Shown: positions 34,550 to 42,387 of the stretch, piece by piece | How positions within the stretch are numbered: the first letter of the stretch is position 1 | Layout of the letters: each line of letters opens with the position of its first letter | Assembly (NCBI GenBank): GCA_002311645.1 | Contig: DBYW01000020.1 | Coordinates: 240-47,589 of the forward strand | Length of the DNA: 47,350 nucleotides | DNA from: Bacteroidales bacterium UBA1176 | GTDB lineage: Bacteria; Bacteroidota; Bacteroidia; Bacteroidales; WCHB1-69 | Reading direction: 5' to 3' | Position numbers and translations under genes: made by a program | The notes under the pieces: generated by a model | Database searches by the model: none | Seen by the model: the letters and a program-made list of their open reading frames with translations, nothing else | Told to the model about the DNA's origin: nothing

Positions 34550-34646
34550 AAAACAGGGTGCAAAAATAACATTTTTTCGCAAAATGGGATTATAAGTAGC
34601 CTATCAGAAAATGTATTGCTGCAATATTTTGTAAACCAGTTGTTTA

Positions 34647-35414
34647 TCAAACCGTCTTGGCAATATTCCCTCGCATATCTATTTCAAAATCGGGACCCAG
34701 CTGGAAACATCTTCGGATGTTATCGGGCGATAACACCGCACTCGTCACATCATGGCACAATACTCGGCCCGCCTCTATCAGGATGGCATGCGTGGCATAC
34801 TGCAACGCAATTGAAAAATCATGCACAATGATCATTATCAACACATTCTGTTCCCTGTTCAAACGTTGCAGTATCTCCATAATCTCAAACTTATGGGCCA
34901 CGTCCAAGTTGGAAAGCGGCTCGTCGAGGAGCATCACGGGGGTCTGTTGCGCCATGGCGCGCGCGATGAGGGTGCGCTGCAGCTCACCACCGCTCAATTC
35001 GCTGACCATGCGGTCGCGCAGGTGCGAGAGATTGCACTGCTCCAACATCGCCTCCACAATGGCATCGTCCTGCGCGTTGGCCAACTGCCAATGCCTCTGG
35101 TAGGGGTTGCGCCCCATCATCACCATGTCGTAGACGGGCAGGTCGAAGATAAGATCCTGACGCTGGGGCACGTAGGCCACCTGCGTGGCCAACTCGCGCG
35201 TGCCATACTCGTGCACACTCCGCCCATTGACGATCACATTGCCGGATTCGGGCACCAACAATCCCGCCACACATTTGAGCAGCGTGGTCTTTCCCGACCC
35301 GTTGGGGCCGACGACCGCACACAACTCACCCTCCCCAACCTGTACACTCAAGTTGCGGAAAAGAGCGTCTTTCCCATAGCCGAAAGTAATGTTCTCCAAT
35401 TCTATATGGCTCAT
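34647..35414 (-). CDS. ABC transporter ATP-binding protein, iron-complex/cobalamin (FecE/BtuD) type
   Basis: 255 residues with Walker A GPNGSGKTT, Q-loop VPQRQD, signature LSGGELQR, Walker B VMLLDEPLSNLD and switch histidine VHDFS. The family energises uptake of ferric siderophores, haem or B12 through a FecCD/BtuC permease. No permease or binding protein is encoded in this window, since the gene lies at the end of the mutL unit (21 bases after mutL); its partners must be elsewhere. The substrate therefore cannot be told. Confidence 0.9.
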   Translation of the reverse strand: MSHIELENITFGYGKDALFRNLSVQVGEGELCAVVGPNGSGKTTLLKCVAGLLVPESGNVIVNGRSVHEYGTRELATQVAYVPQRQDLIFDLPVYDMVMMGRNPYQRHWQLANAQDDAIVEAMLEQCNLSHLRDRMVSELSGGELQRTLIARAMAQQTPVMLLDEPLSNLDVAHKFEIMEILQRLNREQNVLIMIIVHDFSIALQYATHAILIEAGRVLCHDVTSAVLSPDNIRRCFQLGPDFEIDMRGNIAKTV

Positions 35415-35435
35415 GCGACGAATTATTTTTGGAAA

Positions 35436-37298
35436 CTACTCGAAATAGCGTTGCAATTCGTCCAGGCCGAAGACGTGAAACACGGTCTTGTTGGACGGGG
35501 TGATGGCCGGACTGTGGCAGGCAAACAGCTGCAACAGCAGGGCACGCACCTCCTCAAAAGTGGTGGGCGGCTTGTATCGGCCACGCTTTTGGCGAGCCAT
35601 GCTGATGGCCATGTTGCGCCGCATGTCGGCCTTGTAAAGGAACTGATTGCTCTTGAAGGCATCCAAGGCATTTTCAATGAGCGTCTGCACATCGCCCTCC
35701 TCACCCTCGTCGTTGGGGGTACCATTGACGGCGAAATGGGTATTGTCCATCTTTTCCAACTCGTAGCCGATCTTGAGGAAATCACCCTTGAGCGACTCAG
35801 CAAGGTCGGCTTGTGCGGGCGTGAGTGTGAGCGTGATGGGGAACAGGCTCTGCTGCACGCGCACCGGCGTGTTGAGCAGGGCATCCATGTAGCGGTCGTA
35901 CAGGATGCGCTCGTTGGCATGGACCACATCGACAACCATTGCGCGGTCCTGCAGACGACAGAAGATGTAGCGACCGCCTGTCACGAAGTAGTCGAACTGC
36001 TCAGGCACCTGGCTCAGAGAGTCCGCATCCGGCTCGGCATCCAACGCCAAAGCCTCCAGCTGCGTGGTCTCAGGAGTCGCAACCTTCTCGGTATGGATAC
36101 CCTTGAGGAACTCCTCCCAGCCCGAGGAACTTGTCTGCTCACGGAAAGATCCACCGAAGGAGTTGGATCCCCCCCGCGGATGCGCAGGCACAGTGTCAAA
36201 GGGGTTGTATTGGCGGTTGACACCGACCGTGGGCGGTGACACTTCGTGCTGCGCCGGCATCTCCGGCGTCATGGGCAACCCGTCCGTGTCGAAATCGAAC
36301 TGCGGAGTCAGCGACATAGTACCCAACGACTTGCGCACAGCTGCGTTGAGGAAGCCGAACATCAACTTCTCGTCCTGCAGCTTCACCTCAACCTTGGTGG
36401 GACTCACATTAATGTCGATGGCGGCGGGGTCGATGTCGATGGAGATGAAATAGGCGGGGCGATAGCCCTGCGGAATCAACTCGGAGTATGCGGTCTCCAC
36501 AGCATAGTTGAGCAGGTTGTGCCGCACATAGCGCCGGTTGATAAACATGTATTGCTCGCTCTTTTTCTTTTTGGCGTTTTCAGGTTTGGCAATGAAGCCG
36601 GATATTCTCATGAAGTCGGTTTCCTGCTCCACAGGGAAGAGTTTCTCCTTGAAGTGGTTCCCGAAGATGGCGATGATGCGCTGTTTCGGGGTCGAGGCAG
36701 TGAGTTGCAGCAGCAGCTTGCCGTTATGATAGATAGAGAAGTTAAGATCGGGATGGATGAGCGCCACGCGGTAGAATTCCTCCTCTATGTGGGTCATCTC
36801 AACGTTGTCGGATTTGAGGAAGTTGCGCCGAGCCGGCACGTTGAAGAAGAGATTCTTGACGGCCACGGAGGTTCCGTCCGGGGCGGCGATGACCTCATGG
36901 GCGCGCACTTCTGCCCCTTCGATGAGCACCAGCGTGCCGGTCTCGCTATCGGCAGGCTTGGTCTTCAGCTCCACGTGGGCAATGGCGGCGATGGATGCCA
37001 GGGCCTCGCCGCGGAAGCCCTTGGTGGTGATGTGGAAGAGGTCGGCGGCGGTGCGCAACTTGGAGGTGGCATGACGCTCGAAGCAGAGGCGCGCGTCGTT
37101 GAACGACATGCCCTTGCCGTTGTCGATGACCTGTATCAGCGTGCGCCCGGCATCCTTGACGATGAGCTGGATGTCGGTGGCGCCGGAATCGACAGCGTTT
37201 TCGAGAAGTTCCTTGACCACGGACGCGGGACGCTGCACCACCTCACCGGCGGCAATCTGGTTGGCCACTGCATCGGGCAGGAGTTTGATGATATCCAT
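35436..37298 (-). CDS. mutL: DNA mismatch repair protein MutL
   Basis: 620 residues. The N-terminal GHKL ATPase is intact: KELLENAVDSGAT (catalytic E and Mg-binding N), IDNGKGM, TSKLRTAADL, TKGFRGEALASI. The transducer domain follows, then a low-complexity linker (about 340-410) and the C-terminal dimerisation domain. The endonuclease motif DQHAxxExxxxE of many MutL proteins reads DVVHANERILYD here, losing the metal-binding Gln-His. The C-terminal CPHGRP motif is not found either. So this MutL probably has no nicking activity, or uses altered residues. Co-transcribed with the ABC ATPase downstream; upstream is a repeat-rich spacer. Confidence 0.95.
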   Translation of the reverse strand: MDIIKLLPDAVANQIAAGEVVQRPASVVKELLENAVDSGATDIQLIVKDAGRTLIQVIDNGKGMSFNDARLCFERHATSKLRTAADLFHITTKGFRGEALASIAAIAHVELKTKPADSETGTLVLIEGAEVRAHEVIAAPDGTSVAVKNLFFNVPARRNFLKSDNVEMTHIEEEFYRVALIHPDLNFSIYHNGKLLLQLTASTPKQRIIAIFGNHFKEKLFPVEQETDFMRISGFIAKPENAKKKKSEQYMFINRRYVRHNLLNYAVETAYSELIPQGYRPAYFISIDIDPAAIDINVSPTKVEVKLQDEKLMFGFLNAAVRKSLGTMSLTPQFDFDTDGLPMTPEMPAQHEVSPPTVGVNRQYNPFDTVPAHPRGGSNSFGGSFREQTSSSGWEEFLKGIHTEKVATPETTQLEALALDAEPDADSLSQVPEQFDYFVTGGRYIFCRLQDRAMVVDVVHANERILYDRYMDALLNTPVRVQQSLFPITLTLTPAQADLAESLKGDFLKIGYELEKMDNTHFAVNGTPNDEGEEGDVQTLIENALDAFKSNQFLYKADMRRNMAISMARQKRGRYKPPTTFEEVRALLLQLFACHSPAITPSNKTVFHVFGLDELQRYFE

Positions 37299-37299
37299 A

Positions 37300-37450
37300 G
37301 GTTGGTTGTTGGCTGTTGGGGGTTGGATATTAGTCGTTGGAACTTGGAACTATGACTATGACGATGAACTATGACGATGGACTTTGGCTGTTGGTCTTTG
37401 GCTGTTTACAAAAGCCAAAATCCAAAAGCCAAAAACCAATATCCAACGTC
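37300..37450. repeat. Repeat-rich spacer: heptad repeats with a long inverted repeat
   Basis: The left part is built of GTTGG/TTGGCTGTTGG units and the right part of CCAAAAGCC/CCAATATCCAAC units; GTTGGATATT (37322-37331) is the exact reverse complement of AATATCCAAC (37438-37447). The centre holds GAACTATGACTATGAC (from 37347), the same repeat family as at 20364-20428. The stretch could fold into a long hairpin. It lies between mutL and the small membrane protein gene. Confidence 0.8.
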
Positions 37451-37454
37451 CAAT

Positions 37455-37700
37455 TTATTTGAAGAACTTGAAGAAGACGATGGCGAGGATGAGGACAAAG
37501 AAGAGCATCGTCATAATGGTAATCCAAGGCATACTTCCTTTATCCTTGTCGTGGCGCCGTTTGGAGGACCACTCGCGGTGCAGCTCTTCGGCAAAATCCC
37601 TGCGACGGTCGCCCGTGGGCTGCACCTCTTCGGGCTTGTAGAAACGGGGTTTGTAGTTGAACTCTCTGGGTTCGTGTTTGTTGATGTTGAACAGGGCCAT
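37455..37700 (-). CDS. Small single-pass membrane protein
   Basis: 81 residues from the ATG at 37700. The open frame extends to 37748, but the -7 element at 37726-37733 lies inside that extension. The N-terminal 55 residues are charged and soluble (MALFNINKHEPREFNYKPRF, DRRRDFAEELHREWSSKRR). The C-terminus is one membrane helix (WITIMTMLFFVLILAIVFFKFFK). It resembles a small unnamed Bacteroidales family often found near mutL; function unknown. Topology suggests a cytoplasmic head anchored by a C-terminal helix. Confidence 0.75.
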   Translation of the reverse strand: MALFNINKHEPREFNYKPRFYKPEEVQPTGDRRRDFAEELHREWSSKRRHDKDKGSMPWITIMTMLFFVLILAIVFFKFFK

Positions 37701-37725
37701 GGCGATAGTATATTTAAAAAGAGTG

Positions 37726-37733
37726 CAAAAGTA
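37726..37733 (-). promoter_or_regulatory. -7 element for the small membrane protein (and perhaps mutL)
   Basis: TACTTTTG on the minus strand, 26-33 bases upstream of the ATG at 37700; divergent from the element at 37767-37774. Confidence 0.65.
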
Positions 37734-37766
37734 CGAAGAAAAAACCAAAACTCAAAAACAATTTTG

Positions 37767-37774
37767 TATTTTTG
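37767..37774 (+). promoter_or_regulatory. -7 element for the TPR-secG unit
   Basis: TATTTTTG, 17-24 bases before the ATG at 37791. Confidence 0.65.
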
Positions 37775-37790
37775 CCGCCTCGAAACAATC

Positions 37791-38420
37791 ATGATGGAAA
37801 AAGTTTATCTTAACGACTACATGGAGGTCGTGGACCGCGACAAGGCACTGAAATCCCTGGCGGACCTGCAGCGGCGCTACCCCGCCTCGGCGCTCCTGAA
37901 CCTCTTTTACCTGAAGCTGGAGCCCGCACGCGTGCAGTCGCGCCACCGCGCCCGACTGCTGCTCACGATTCCCGACCGGCACCGCTTCCACAACCTGCAA
38001 GTCGAACTCGAGCCCGTGGCCGAACAACGCCGCGAGACCCCTCGCCCACTCCTCGTCGAAGTGCAAAAGACCGTGGTCGACGACGGCCTCCATCCCGTCT
38101 TCGTCAAACACCCCACCCAAGACCAGGAAAGCCGCAAGGAACTCATTGACCAACTGATTGAAAAATTCACCAAGAACGCGCCGAAAATCATCTATTCCCC
38201 CGAAACCCACGATGCCGAGGCCAATTACGGCGAAGAGAGCCTAGAGGAGGATCCGAACATCGTAAGTGAAACATTGGCAAATATTTACGCCCAGCAAGGA
38301 TATACCGAAAAGGCCATTCAAATGTACGAAATTTTGAGGTTGCATTTTCCAGAAAAAAATCGTTACTTTGCAGCCCAAATTGAGAAACTGAAAAGCAGTA
38401 CAATCAAAGAGGAAAATTAA
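37791..38420 (+). CDS. TPR-like protein of unknown function
   Basis: 209 residues from the ATG at 37791 (a second ATG follows directly). The N-terminal 150 residues are charged and unrecognised. Near the C-terminus one TPR-like helix pair is visible (VSETLANIYAQQGYTEKAIQMYEILRLHFPEKN). A protein of this type directly before secG is frequent in Bacteroidales, so a link to the secretion machinery or envelope is possible but unproven. The open frame reaches back to 37371, but a promoter lies within it. Confidence 0.8.
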   Translation: MMEKVYLNDYMEVVDRDKALKSLADLQRRYPASALLNLFYLKLEPARVQSRHRARLLLTIPDRHRFHNLQVELEPVAEQRRETPRPLLVEVQKTVVDDGLHPVFVKHPTQDQESRKELIDQLIEKFTKNAPKIIYSPETHDAEANYGEESLEEDPNIVSETLANIYAQQGYTEKAIQMYEILRLHFPEKNRYFAAQIEKLKSSTIKEEN

Positions 38421-38456
38421 CAAGAGAATAACTACTAATTAAAATTTTAGAAACAA

Positions 38457-38753
38457 ATGTTTACATTTTGCGTTGTACTCATCATCTTAGCTTGCATCGT
38501 ATTGGCATTCGTGGTGCTGATTCAGAACTCCAAGGGTGGCGGCCTGGCCTCCAATTTCGCAGCATCCAACCAAATCATGGGCGTGCGTAAGACCACCGAC
38601 GTGTTGGAGAAGACCACCTGGGGCCTCGCAGCCTTCATCATGGTGCTCTGTTTCGTCTGTGCCTTCATGTCCAAGAACGAGGTCAACTCCCTCCGCTCCA
38701 ATCCGGCCCAGACCGAGCAGACCCAATCCGCCAATGCCGACGCCGAGGAATAA
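38457..38753 (+). CDS. secG: Preprotein translocase subunit SecG
   Basis: 98 residues with two membrane helices (about 2-22 and 54-73) joined by the loop bearing QNSKGGGLASNF, the SecG signature, and a polar tail (NPAQTEQTQSANADAEE). It is part of the SecYEG channel. It starts 36 bases after the TPR gene and is followed by an intrinsic terminator. Confidence 0.93.
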   Translation: MFTFCVVLIILACIVLAFVVLIQNSKGGGLASNFAASNQIMGVRKTTDVLEKTTWGLAAFIMVLCFVCAFMSKNEVNSLRSNPAQTEQTQSANADAEE

Positions 38754-38776
38754 TCCCATATAAGCCACAAACATTC

Positions 38777-38814
38777 AGACATGCAATACCATCATTGGCA
38801 TTGTATGTCTTTTG
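38777..38814 (+). terminator. Intrinsic terminator after secG
   Basis: AGACATGCAAT (38777-38787) pairs with ATTGTATGTCT (38800-38810) with one G-T pair, followed by TTT G. Confidence 0.75.
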
Positions 38815-38840
38815 TTATGAAATAAAACATAGTATACAAT

Positions 38841-40343
38841 ATGAATATTAAGCACGAAAACGTACCTGGCCAAGTACAAGAGGTTGTACTTGAAATCAAC
38901 AAGGAAGATTATGCAGCCAACGTGGAGGCTGCCCTCAAGAAACAAAGACGCAACGCCGCCATCCCCGGCTTCCGTCCCGGCAACGCCCCCATGGGCATCA
39001 TCAAGAAGATGTACGAAAAGTCCATCATCGCCAACGAGGTCGACAAACTCGTTTCCGAAAACATGGACAAGTTTTTCAAGGACAATGACATCAAAGTCAT
39101 CTTTGAGCCCCTGCCCGTCGACGGCAAGTCCAAGATGGATTTCGAGAACCCCGACAACTTCATCTTCGCCTTCGAGTACGCAGTCGCGCCCGAGGTCAAC
39201 ATAGACTACACCAAACTGCCCGCCGTCACCGAGTTCAAGATGGTTCCCGCCGACGAGGAACGTCAAAACTATATCAAGCAACTCCGTACCCGCCACGGCG
39301 AATACACCTCCCCTGACACTGTCTCCGAAGACGACAGCATCTCCGTCAAGTACGGCGACAACCAGGAGGGATTCCTCTTCCTCCACGACCTCACCGAAGA
39401 GGCCCAGAAGGAAGTCATCGGCAAGAAACTGAACGACACCGTCAACCTCGTCCTGCGCAAGGCCATGGTCAACGAGACCACCCTCTCCCGCTTCCTCAAA
39501 AAGACCGAGAAGGACCTCGAGGCCGACAACGACTACGCCTACGACCTGACCATCACCCATATCGGCCACATGCAACTGGCTGAAATCAACGACGACTTCT
39601 TCAAGAAGGCCTTCCCCGACGGCTCCGTCACCACCGAGGGACAACTCAACGCCGAAGCCGACAAGGCCATCACCGCCCAATACCAGCCCGAGCTTGACCG
39701 CCAGTTCATGAACGACGCCATCGAGACTCTCCTCGACAATGTCAGCGTCGAACTTCCCGACGACTTCATGAAACGCTATATCAAGGCCGTCCAGAAAGAG
39801 ATGACCGACGAGGAGCTCGAGAAGAAATTCAACGACTACAAGCGCTCCTTCCAATGGCAAATCCTCGAGAACAAACTCGTGGAAGGCTCTGACATACAAG
39901 TCAAGGCCGACGACGTGAGAGGCTATTTCCGCCAGTATTTCATTGACAACTACTTCGGCAACTTCCCCGCCGAAGAGGTCAAAGAGCGCCTCGACGAGCT
40001 CGTCAACCAGGCCATGACCAACAAGGAGAACGTCAAGAGCGTCTACGACCTGCTCTATGACAAGAAAATCACGGAAGTCTTGCGTTCCAAGCTCACCATC
40101 GAGCACAAGGAGGGCGACTTCAAGGCTTTCATCGACATGATCGCCTCCCGCCGCGCCCCGAAGCAAGAGGGCGAGGAGGGCAAGTCCGAAGAGAAAGCCG
40201 CGGAGGAGGCTCCCAAGAAAACCACCAAGCGCAAAACCACCACCAAGAAAGCGGCCGCCGAGGGTGAAAAAGAGGTGAAGGAGGAGAAACCCGCCGCCCC
40301 CAAGAAACCCCGCGCAAAGAAAACCACCAACTCCGAAAAATAA
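38841..40343 (+). CDS. tig: Trigger factor with a basic, histone-H1-like tail
   Basis: 500 residues. The ribosome-binding N domain has the signature GFRPGNAPMGIIKKMY (from G43), followed by the PPIase-position domain (about 150-230) and the C-terminal chaperone arms. The last 60 or so residues (from about 439) are low complexity with acidic patches (GEEGKSEEKAAEEAP) and lysine/threonine/alanine/proline-rich stretches (KKTTKRKTTTKKAAAEG, APKKPRAKKTT). These are like histone H1 or eukaryote-like HU tails, and absent from E. coli trigger factor. The clpP gene follows after six bases, the classical tig-clpP-clpX order. Confidence 0.93.
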   Translation: MNIKHENVPGQVQEVVLEINKEDYAANVEAALKKQRRNAAIPGFRPGNAPMGIIKKMYEKSIIANEVDKLVSENMDKFFKDNDIKVIFEPLPVDGKSKMDFENPDNFIFAFEYAVAPEVNIDYTKLPAVTEFKMVPADEERQNYIKQLRTRHGEYTSPDTVSEDDSISVKYGDNQEGFLFLHDLTEEAQKEVIGKKLNDTVNLVLRKAMVNETTLSRFLKKTEKDLEADNDYAYDLTITHIGHMQLAEINDDFFKKAFPDGSVTTEGQLNAEADKAITAQYQPELDRQFMNDAIETLLDNVSVELPDDFMKRYIKAVQKEMTDEELEKKFNDYKRSFQWQILENKLVEGSDIQVKADDVRGYFRQYFIDNYFGNFPAEEVKERLDELVNQAMTNKENVKSVYDLLYDKKITEVLRSKLTIEHKEGDFKAFIDMIASRRAPKQEGEEGKSEEKAAEEAPKKTTKRKTTTKKAAAEGEKEVKEEKPAAPKKPRAKKTTNSEK

Positions 40344-40349
40344 CCCATC

Positions 40350-41027
40350 ATGATGCTCAAAGACGAATTCCGCAACTACGCGCTCAAGCAGCATGGCATC
40401 AGCAGCCTGAAAATGGACCGCTATGTCTCCATGACCCGCAACTACATCACCCCCTACATCATCGAGGAACGCCCGATGAACATCACCCAACTCGATGTCT
40501 TTTCCCGTTTGATGAAAGACCGCATCATCTTCCTCGGCGTGCCCATCGACGACGACGTGGCCAACATCATCCAAGCGCAGTTGCTCTTTCTCGAGTCGCA
40601 GGACCCCGACCGCGACATCCAGATCTACCTGAACAGTCCGGGAGGCATGGTCTATGCCGGCTTGGGCATCTATGACACCATGCAATACCTGAAGCCCGAC
40701 GTCTCCACCATCTGCACCGGCATGGCCGCATCCATGGCCGCCGTGCTGCTCTGCGCCGGCGCCCAGGGCAAACGCTTCGCCCTCCCCCACTCCCGCGTCA
40801 TGATCCACCAACCCATGGGCGGCGCCCAAGGCCAGGCCTCCGACATCGAAATCGAGGCCCAGGAGATCATGAAAATCAAGAAAGAACTCTACGACATCAT
40901 CGCCAAACACACCGGCAAGTCCTTTGAACAGGTGTGGCAAGACAGCGACCGCGACCACTGGATGATCGCCGCCGAAGCCAAGGAGTACGGCATGATCGAC
41001 CAAGTGCTCTCCAAGGAGAACAAATAA
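40350..41027 (+). CDS. clpP: ATP-dependent Clp protease proteolytic subunit
   Basis: 225 residues. Catalytic Ser128 (CTGMAASMAAV), His153 (SRVMIHQP) and the later Asp of the triad are visible, together with LNSPGGMVYAG. The N-terminal 40-residue extension is longer than the mature E. coli protein. Two consecutive ATG codons (40350, 40353) could start translation. Its stop overlaps the clpX start by one base (TAATG), so the two subunits are translationally coupled. Confidence 0.96.
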   Translation: MMLKDEFRNYALKQHGISSLKMDRYVSMTRNYITPYIIEERPMNITQLDVFSRLMKDRIIFLGVPIDDDVANIIQAQLLFLESQDPDRDIQIYLNSPGGMVYAGLGIYDTMQYLKPDVSTICTGMAASMAAVLLCAGAQGKRFALPHSRVMIHQPMGGAQGQASDIEIEAQEIMKIKKELYDIIAKHTGKSFEQVWQDSDRDHWMIAAEAKEYGMIDQVLSKENK

Positions 41028-42259
41028 TGGCCAAAAAAAAAGAGAACTTCCGGACCTGCTGCCTCTGCGGCATGGAAATTCCCATAGACGAGTTCCTCCT
41101 CTCAGGTGTCGGTGGCTCGGTTTGCGGAAACTGCGTCCATGTTGCCAACGACATCCTGCTCGACTACGAACAACGCACCAACATCCGCGGCAATAAGGAT
41201 TTCAAGGTCAAGCTCATAAAGCCGCACGACATTAAGGCCAAGCTCGACGACTATGTCATCGGGCAGGAAGAGGCCAAGAAAGTCATCTCCGTAGCGGTGT
41301 ACAACCACTACAAGCGCATCATGCAACCCGACAACGACGAGGTGGACATTGAGAAGTCCAACATCCTGATGATTGGCGAGACCGGAACGGGCAAGACCCT
41401 ATTGGCGCGCACCATCGCGAAGCTGTTGGATGTGCCCTTCTGCATCGCCGACGCCACCGTCTTCACGGAGGCCGGCTATGTGGGCGAGGATGTGGAGAGC
41501 ATCCTCAGCCGCCTGCTGCAGGCCGCGGACTACGACGTGGCCAAGGCCGAGCGCGGCATCGTCTTCATCGACGAGATCGACAAGATCGCCCGCAAGGGTG
41601 CCGACAACCCCTCCATCACCCGCGACGTGTCCGGCGAAGGGGTGCAACAGTCGCTGCTCAAGCTGCTGGAAGGCTCCATGGTGAACGTGCCCCCCGAAGG
41701 CGGGCGCAAGCACCCCGAGCAGGAGTTCATCCACATCGACACCAAGAACATCCTCTTCATCGCCAGCGGCGCCTTCAACAACCTCGAGCGCATCATCAGC
41801 GAGCGCATGAACACCAACGCCATCGGCTATAACAAAAAGAACCATGCCATCGACAAGTCCAACATGCTGCAATACGTCTCCGCGCAGGATGTCAAGCAGT
41901 TCGGCTTGATACCGGAGTTGTGCGGGCGCTTCCCCGTCATCACCTCCCTCAACCCTCTCGACGCCACCGCGCTCAAGCAGATTCTGACCCAGCCCAAGAA
42001 CGCCCTCGTAAAGCAGTATACCAAGCTCTTCAAGATGGACGGCATCGACCTCTCCTTCTCGGATGAGACGTTGGACTACATCGTGCAGAAAGCCATCGAG
42101 CTGAAGTTGGGCGCACGCGGCCTGCGCGCCATCGTGGAGAAAATCATGACCGACGCCATGTACGACTTCCCGAGCCTCGACCAACACAAAATCGAGGTCA
42201 CCGCCGACTACGCCAAAGAGCATTTCGAGCGCAGCATCTTCTCCTTCTTAGACAAATAA
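41027..42259 (+). CDS. clpX: Clp protease ATPase subunit ClpX
   Basis: 410 residues. The N-terminal zinc-binding domain has C11-x2-C14 and C33-x2-C36. The AAA+ core has Walker A GETGTGKT, Walker B IVFIDEIDKIAR, pore loop GYVGEDVE and sensor/arginine-finger region SQ-type ELCGRFPVI. ClpX unfolds tagged proteins and feeds them to ClpP. The ATG at 41027 was chosen because it begins the zinc domain and overlaps the clpP stop. There is no terminator after it; the repeat array of the next gene starts six bases beyond the stop. In Bacteroides recQ often follows clpX; here an AAA/DUF4143 gene takes that place. Confidence 0.97.
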   Translation: MAKKKENFRTCCLCGMEIPIDEFLLSGVGGSVCGNCVHVANDILLDYEQRTNIRGNKDFKVKLIKPHDIKAKLDDYVIGQEEAKKVISVAVYNHYKRIMQPDNDEVDIEKSNILMIGETGTGKTLLARTIAKLLDVPFCIADATVFTEAGYVGEDVESILSRLLQAADYDVAKAERGIVFIDEIDKIARKGADNPSITRDVSGEGVQQSLLKLLEGSMVNVPPEGGRKHPEQEFIHIDTKNILFIASGAFNNLERIISERMNTNAIGYNKKNHAIDKSNMLQYVSAQDVKQFGLIPELCGRFPVITSLNPLDATALKQILTQPKNALVKQYTKLFKMDGIDLSFSDETLDYIVQKAIELKLGARGLRAIVEKIMTDAMYDFPSLDQHKIEVTADYAKEHFERSIFSFLDK

Positions 42260-42265
42260 GTATCA

Positions 42266-42343
42266 AAATTTGGGGATTTTGTACATAATCTCAAGAATAA
42301 ATTTGGGGATTTTGTACATATTTCTCAAAAAAAATTGGGGGAT
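42266..42343 (+). promoter_or_regulatory. Three 33-bp-spaced direct repeats upstream of ATPase copy 2
   Basis: AAATTTGGGGATTTTGT begins at 42266 and 42299 (both followed by ACAT), exactly 33 bases apart. A third copy at 42332 keeps only AAATTGGGGGAT. The -7 element follows 15 bases later, so the third copy covers the -33 region. Same layout as the array before ATPase copy 1. Likely a binding array for a regulator, possibly the ATPase itself. Confidence 0.85.
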
Positions 42344-42357
42344 AAATAAAAGATGTA

Positions 42358-42365
42358 TATCTTTG
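42358..42365 (+). promoter_or_regulatory. -7 element for ATPase copy 2
   Basis: TATCTTTG, 23-30 bases before the ATG at 42388. Confidence 0.7.
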
Positions 42366-42387
42366 CAGCCGAATTACATATATCAAT

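Noticed and set aside
36246..37355. A 369-codon plus-strand frame opposite mutL
   Set aside because: Antisense image of mutL, whose ATPase motifs are unmistakable.
38775..41003. A 742-codon open frame on the minus strand opposite tig and clpP
   Set aside because: It is the antisense image of two certain genes. GC-rich third positions keep the opposite frame open, and its translation is a valine/leucine/glycine/aspartate-rich string with no domain.
42266..42343. The 33-bp repeats as a CRISPR array
   Set aside because: The whole 33-base period is similar between the first two units, there are no unique spacers, only three copies, the last truncated, and no cas genes.
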